NCBI GenBank assembly: GCA_950106755.1
Contig: OX467083.1
Location: 285,501-349,500 of the forward strand
DNA length: 64,000 bases
From: Climacium dendroides
Taxonomy: Eukaryota > Streptophyta > Bryopsida > Hypnales > Climaciaceae
Reading direction: 5' to 3'
Each line of letters opens with the position of its first letter. Positions within the stretch are counted from its first letter, which is position 1. Shown here piece by piece: positions 58,744 to 64,000 of the stretch. The notes under the pieces are model-generated. The model worked only from the letters and a program-made list of their open reading frames with translations. It searched no databases and was not told the origin of the DNA. A program made the position numbers and the translations under genes.

Positions 58744-60004
58744 TGTGGGAGTGTGATCCCACATGCTAGACACAGAAGACTAGCATTAGACAGGAAATTT
58801 TAAAATTTATTCCTTTAAATAGAAAAGTTTTGAGTTCCAATAGAAGATTAGTAGGATTTGGGAAATACCAGAACTCCACATTCGGAGAAATCCTATTAGG
58901 TGTAAAAAAACCTAATTCTGAAACCCTAAAAAGTTCTGGAAAACGAATGACGACGCCGGCCCTAAAAGCCGGAAACTGGATCCATACAAGGGTTAGGCTT
59001 TGCTGCCGAAATTTCTTCTGGACTTTCGTTCATCCATCCGACCGTCCATCCGTTTGGACCAGTATAAAAAAAAGACTATAGCCAGTAGAAGGCACAGTTG
59101 CTTTCTTGCTGCCTTACATCTTTGTTTTCCAACCTCCTCAGCTCTTAGAACTTCCAATAGATTGAGGGACTGTCTGAATTGCGATCGTGCAGGTTTGTTC
59201 CGAAGTGACCTTTTGTGAGCAAAGAGAGTTAGGAAGAGGGTGTGAGAGGCTCCTAGCGTGTGCGTGATGACTTCTAGGGCAAGCCGGCACAGACTGAGGG
59301 AGGAGCCAGAGGAATCAGATGAGCCGACTCCAACGCCGCAACCACGGATGAAAATGATTCCGGTGCTGCGGGTGGTGTTGGAAATCCCAACCAATGAAGT
59401 ACGGATGGAGCGTCTCCGGAGGAACCTCACCAATATGAGGTGCGTAGGATTGATGGATGTCCCTTAGGGCATTTGGGAGGAGAGTTTGGTGGCGGACCTG
59501 CTGTGATCAGAGAGTGGTATCTTGGATACCACCCTTTGGACAAAACCTGAGTAGTGGACGGTGGGCGAATGGAGAGCTATCTCAGGGTTCCGGGTGGCGC
59601 CGGACAAGGTGATGGAAAAGAACCAAGAATGCATGGAGGGTGAGTTCTAGACGGCGGCGAATCCAAAAGAGGGTTACTAGGTCTCAGACCTGGTAAACTC
59701 AAAATACCGGGATGTGGTAGCGTTTTTTAACCCTATCCTCCACCCGACCAAGTCGAGGTGAGTGGTGGCCAAGGTAACCTCCACCATCTTGGGAAACCTC
59801 TAGGGGAAGATGATGATGGACTGGGCGTTCATCATCTTTGAGTTGGTAGGGGATCTCGTGCGTTCTCTCCAGCAGGGGAAGAAAGGTGGGAGCCCTCTTC
59901 CGGCTTATCTCTCCCACCTATATTCCCACCATTCTTTACTCAAAGAAAATGAGGAGGAAGCCTATCTGGAGTTGATTCAGCTACAAAAGTATGGAGGAGA
60001 AGAA
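58744..60004 (+). mobile_element. A6: 5' part of an A LTR, interrupted by A7
   Basis: It starts TGTGGGAGTGTGATCCCACA after CAGAA (58739-58743) in the acidic linker of the A5 gene. A full A-type 5' region and the N-terminal part of a second LTR gene follow until A7 at 60005. Confidence 0.75.
59267..60004 (+). pseudogene. A6 LTR gene, N-terminal domain, heavily decayed
   Basis: ATG 59267 gives MTSRASRHRLREEPEESDEP. About eight in-frame stops follow, at 59465 and onward, mostly TAG or TGA where A4/A5 have Trp, Gln or Arg. Later motifs SPLPAYLSHLYSHHSLL and LQKYGGEEL are clear. It is cut in the linker by A7. It is much more decayed than A5, the element it sits in, which is unexpected because the inserted copy should be younger; heavier deamination may explain this. 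Confidence 0.7.
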
Positions 60005-60454
60005 CTATGGGAGTGTGATCCCACATGCTAGACACAGAAAACTAGCATTAGACAAGAAATTTTAAAATTTAGTCCTTTAAATAGGAAAGTTTTGAAGTTC
60101 CAATAGAAGATTAGTAAGATTTGGGAAATACCAGAACTCCGATTCTGGAGAAATCCAATTAGGTATATGAAACCTTATTCTAGAACCCTAAAAAGTTCTG
60201 GAAAATAGATGACGGCGCTAGCCCTAAAAGCCGAAAACCGGATCCGTACAAGGGTTAGGTTTTGCCGTCAAAATCTCTCCCGGACTTTCGTTCATCCGTC
60301 TGACCATCCATCCGTCTGGACCAGTATAAGAAAAGAACTGTAGCTGGTAGAAGGCATAGTTGCTTTTTTGCTGCCTTACATCTTTAATTTCCTGCCTCCC
60401 CATCTCTTAGAACTTTCGGTAGATTGGGGAACTGTGTGAGTTGCGATCGTATAG
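60005..60454 (+). mobile_element. A7: 5' region of an A LTR, interrupted by F
   Basis: It starts TATGGGAGTGTGATCCCACA (TG decayed to TA) after AGAAC (60000-60004). It holds the A-type 5' region with a TATAAG box near 60326 and stops in the leader at TTGCGATCGT, before the gene start, where F begins. Confidence 0.65.
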
Positions 60455-60998
60455 TGTCGTACGCATAGTTAGCCGTAAGTATCCTCACAACGACGAATTG
60501 TTGCAAGATGACACGAATTATCGTTTCTGGGAACTCTAGTATGATATCGTTTGAAATAGGGGTATCCGGATTGTGACTACTCCTTTAATTCCCTTTGTTT
60601 CACTTCCCTACCTTGTTCTGGAAACTAAGTACATTCCGGATTTTGTTCTGGATCCGGACCACATCCGGAATCTAGTTCCGTCTCTTCTAGTTTACGGTTT
60701 TTGTTACCTCTGTTTTACCCTCAGAGGGTCCGCTCTTGGTCTAGAAAGGGGTGGGGACTCACCACTTGTGTAACTAACCTCTCTACACTTTAAATCTCAT
60801 CAACAACATATCCTAGACAACGCAGTTGTATGAGGAGGGAGGAGTATTCTCTCATAGCTTCCGGATTGGCCGATCTGGAAACAGGTCACACAAAGAAACT
60901 CTTACACCTCTCTTACTACAACGACGGATCCGAACTTTTAAATTCAAGGGAGTAGATTTCCAAAGGAAAGATAACGTACTGATATGGAGGTTGGTAGA
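60455..60998 (-). mobile_element. F: 3' region of a B/C-like LTR
   Basis: It starts TGTCGTACGCATAG after TATAG (60450-60454). Inverted B/C-type phrases such as GGTCACACAAAG and CTTACTACAACGACG identify it as the 3' part of a related minus-strand LTR. It is interrupted by B2 at 60999. The terminus differs enough from B and C that a separate sub-family is likely. Confidence 0.5.
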
Positions 60999-63900
60999 TG
61001 TGACGACTCATATTTTTGATTTTTTTTCGTTTACCTTTTTGAGTGGAACGGAAATTAGAAATAGGTATCCGGATCCAGCTAAAAGGAGGGAGATAAATCA
61101 AAAATAGTCACAAGAGAACCTTACGGAGCTAATCCGGTTCTAGGTAGAAGCAGACCAGATTGGATTTCCAACTGGAATGGAATTCCAACCGGATTCTCCT
61201 TGACCGGATTGGAGAGAACCGGATGACAAGGACCGGACCGGATGTCCGACTTGTCATAATGACCAGTCCAGGGCGTCAGGACTATATAAGGCCTAACCTT
61301 GCCCATTTTCAGGTCTTTGGTTTTTGCGTTATCTTCGTGTTGTCGTTTTCTGTCTTAGCACTTGATCCTTTCTGTTACAGTGACGAGGAGTTGAGAGTGT
61401 GCGAGAGTCCGGTAGTGAGTGAGAGGGGTGACGGGTGAGACGGAGAGATCCCCTCCGGGCGCGAGTGGGTGAGATTTGAGCGCGAGCGGATACGGAACAG
61501 TGAGAGGCTGAGAATGTGAGCGCTCCTTTGTTAGGTTAGAAGAGAGTGAATCCGGGTAGGGCTGCCCTCATGCCACGGTTGAACCGGAAGAGAACAGATT
61601 CTAGCACCCCACCCCCGAGTGAAGTGAAGTTAAGGAAAGTGGTTCTGGTCATGCCGACTAAGGAACCGAAAAAGGGAGAACTCAGGGATGACTTAGCATC
61701 CATAGGTTGTCAAGGATTAGTCTTGAAACCTTGGGGTTTCAAGGATGAGAGGATGATTAGGGAGCTCATGGGTGGCGTATCAAACGAGTTTGATAACACC
61801 CTGAGAGGGAATCCGGTCTAGTGGACCGAGGATTTGTGGCGAGCCGTCTACGGATTCCGGACGAGAGAACTCGGGCTTGCCAGCCGGAAGGATGATTTCA
61901 TCTAGGACAAGTTCGGAAGTGCCGTGAATCTGAAGGATGGCTACGCGGTAGAGGACTGTATCGATGACCGGGAGTGTCGCCTGCTGCAGTTGCTTGTTCC
62001 GGTTTTGCATCCGAAAAAGCCCACCAGGGTGACCATCACCTTGGGTAACACAATCTTCGGAGCCCTGTGCGGAAACCGGAGAGTAGACTGGGGCCGGATC
62101 TTCTTCAATCTAGTGTCCCAGCTCACTACAAGAGTAGGGAAAAGTAGGACCACCCCACTGTGCCCTTACGTGTACCACCTCTACCAACAACAAAAATTGC
62201 TGACGGAAGTGGAGACGAAGGTTTGGAAGGCCCAGGAACGGACCATGAAGTATGGTGAATCCGAGTCCGACCGGGAAGTGAATTCCAGGAACGAAAACAA
62301 GGAGGAGGAAGAAGAAGAAGAGGAAGAGGAGGACCTGCAGTTCATCTCCAAGAGGCAGAAGACCACGCCAACCAGAAATCGAGGAACGCCTCCGGTTCAA
62401 CCCCGGTCGTCCAAGATGGAGGCTCTAGTTGGACCGGATATGCCATCCGGATCGGGAACCGGAGATCCATTCGACAAGTTGGTTGGGATCTTCTGCGGAA
62501 TCCGGGCGGATTGGGAAATCAAGAAGCGGACGATTGGGGAGATCGCGCACTTGATTGGAGCGGAACCGGATAGTCGGCTGCCACACCAGGTAGCTGAGAG
62601 TATCATCAATCCGGATGAGCTCCGGAAGATGAAGGCGGAAAGCAAGCGAGTGCATGATGAGGTTGACACTTTCAAAGCCGAGGTATTCGCCTTCAACGAG
62701 AACGCCACCGCGACAAGGGAGATGGCGGAGGAGATGATGAGGCTAGCCGCGGAGGTGAAGGACGTGCTCGGAGGACCCGGAGCCGCGATCACTAAGGCGC
62801 GCCTGTTCGAAGAGGAGGTGCACAAGGAAAAGAAGATATCCGGAACAAGGGTGATGCACATCCTCACCGATTTTGAGGAATAGATGGAGAAGCTCCTGTC
62901 CAAAGCACGGAAGTCAGCGGACCGGATCATGGAGAGCAGCTAGAAGCTGACAGAGATTCCGGTCCGGCTCTCTGAACTTTCACTTCCGGACTTGTTTTCG
63001 GAAGAGGCAGTTCAGGAACCAGGGAAGGACAAGATGCCCTAGTCGAGCAGGGTACAGAAGAAGACGCCCACGACCGGACCGCAGCCGATCGACTTAGACT
63101 CCCCGGAAACTGATGAAGATCACCCGGTTCCACCTCCGGATGGGGAACGGAACCGGAAACTAACTGAGGTGTTCGAGCAGTTAGAGAGATCTACCGAGAG
63201 TCCTACCATCGGATCTCGAGTATGCGAGGCAGAATAGGAAGTTTTGTAGAAGTAGGAGTTAGAAACAGGAACCGGATTGGTAGAGTATGAACCGGAATAG
63301 AATCTGGTTAGGATTAGATAGAACCAGATTGTCAGCGCCTTCAGAGGCGGAAATCGTGTATTCACTTTTTGCTTTTGCTTTTTGTATATAAAACAGTCTC
63401 TGAGTTGGAGACTAGGAGAGTTCTTTTGGCATTTCTTTGCGTGCTTTCCATTGATCTGGCTTTGTGTGTTTTTCTCGAGTGTTGGCAGGAGAGCACGGAG
63501 TTGGAGTAAGAGAGTATATACGGGTGTGTTGGCAAAGTTCTCCCTTTGATGTGTCTTTCCGGTTCTAAGTACATGTGAGTAGGTTATGAAGAGTTAGGAG
63601 TGGATTCCAGATCCTCAGCATCTGCAGAAGTTTTGCATTCCGGGTGAGAAAGCCGTTGATTAGGCTAGGCGGATAGGGAGGTATTCCTTAGCTGCGCTAG
63701 AATTCCTAGGTGGAAAATCCGGTTGAGTGTCCTGACTCCTGTGAGGTCTTGCCACTATTGTTGGTGAACGGAAGAGCTTTGTAGAGGTTGGAACGGACGG
63801 GTGCACTTGTAGCCACCTAACTTCGTACGGAATGGATTCAACATCAAGGTCGTTGTAGTATGAGAGAATCGTACGGGGGGTCTTTGTGTGATCTATGATC

Positions 63901-64000
63901 CGGATTGCCATCCGGATTGCTGTGAAGGACCAAACTAGATTCGGGTTAGTTAGGGGATTAGCGGATAGGAGAGTGGGTCTTCAGTCACTATAAGTCACGG
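60999..64000 (+). mobile_element. B2: B LTR, runs off the window
   Basis: It starts TGTGACGACTCATAT after GTAGA (60994-60998) and follows B1 closely, including the 5' foldback, TATATAAG at 61283, the LTR gene and the second TATATAAA at 63385. By comparison with B1 about 420 bp are missing beyond the right edge. Confidence 0.9.
61570..63237 (+). pseudogene. B2 LTR gene, several CAG-to-TAG stops
   Basis: ATG 61570 gives MPRLNRKRTDSSTPPPSEVK and lacks the 10-bp deletion of B1, so it shows the proper N-terminus: LRDDLASIGCQGLVLKPWGF and ELMGGVSNEFDNTLRG. Stops at 61819, 61903, 62881 and 62941 are all TAG where B1 has CAG. Between 61924 and 62880 it is open: GYAVEDCIDDRECRLLQLLV, NTIFGALCGNRRVDWGRIFF, PLCPYVYHLYQQQKLL, a Glu run, IRADWEIKKRTIGEIAHLIG and ITKARLFEEEVHKEKKISG. 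It ends at 63237. Together B1 and B2 define a gene of about 550 codons. No enzyme motif. Confidence 0.8.

Noticed and set aside
1..64000. tRNA, rRNA or snRNA genes
   Set aside because: I looked for typical tRNA box A/B spacing and conserved rRNA phrases and saw none that I could support; without a covariance search weak cases may be missed.
22059..64000. Reverse transcriptase, integrase or protease domains in the nests
   Set aside because: No YxDD, DSG/DTG or integrase zinc-finger context was found in any frame read; the elements here are LTRs plus a gag fragment only.

Overview
The window is nuclear DNA of a land plant. It holds one complete, compact ETR1-type ethylene receptor gene (42767-46184, minus strand), part of an aldo-keto reductase gene at the left edge (83-742, minus), and otherwise mostly transposable elements. 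I cannot name the species. The density of nested retroelements suggests a large genome, and a non-flowering lineage (lycophyte, fern or gymnosperm) is possible but unproven.

Layout. 1-742: aldo-keto reductase exons. 743-3640: intergenic, with a ~225-bp tandem repeat at 2758-3235. 3641-3934: one end of a CACTA-type element. 3935-32844: a decayed minus-strand Ty3/gypsy retrotransposon with several layers of other elements inserted in it. 32865-33653: remains of a transposase-like gene resembling the Plavaka group. 33654-42050: AT-rich DNA with a diverged 0.6-kb duplication, a 77-bp tandem duplication and an unrecognised two-exon gene (38893-39766). 42051-47870: the ethylene receptor with its GC-rich 5' region. 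47870-52285: AT-rich DNA and a broken Helitron helicase (50533-52206, minus). 52286-64000: a second retroelement nest, still open at the right edge.

Main result. The nests are built from 3.4-3.7-kb units that begin TG, usually end CA, and are flanked by 5-bp duplications: AATGG, CATAC, AGTGG, ATAGT and GCTAT, with GAAAA/AAAAA and AGTAT/AGTAC imperfect. None has terminal direct repeats, so each looks like a solo LTR. One copy (A4) directly abuts a primer-binding site complementary to tRNA-Asp and then a gypsy gag gene, which shows that the A unit is an LTR. Each LTR carries a sense-strand reading frame of about 600-750 codons: a ~200-residue N-terminal domain, an acidic linker, a coiled-coil region with a shared KA(R/K)LF motif, and a Pro/Ser/Thr-rich tail. 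The frame has its own TATA box upstream, and a second TATA-like site lies downstream of it in families A, B and C. Four diverged LTR families (A, B, C, D) share this layout. This looks like a group of plant retrotransposons that keep a protein-coding gene inside the LTR, formally like the U3 gene of mouse mammary tumour virus but unrelated in sequence.

Nesting order. Left nest: gypsy/A4 entered the Plavaka-like gene; A3 entered A4; B1 entered A3; C entered the gypsy gag; inside C lie A1, D2 (with a small CACTA MITE), a solo LTR (H) and a foldback MITE that was itself split by A2. Right nest: G holds D1 and E; E holds A5; A5 holds A6; A6 holds A7; A7 holds F; F holds B2. Five insertions hit the same short stretch of the LTR gene, the junction between the N-terminal domain and the acidic linker. 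All LTR genes here are broken, mostly by CAG-to-TAG changes expected from deamination of CHG-methylated cytosines.
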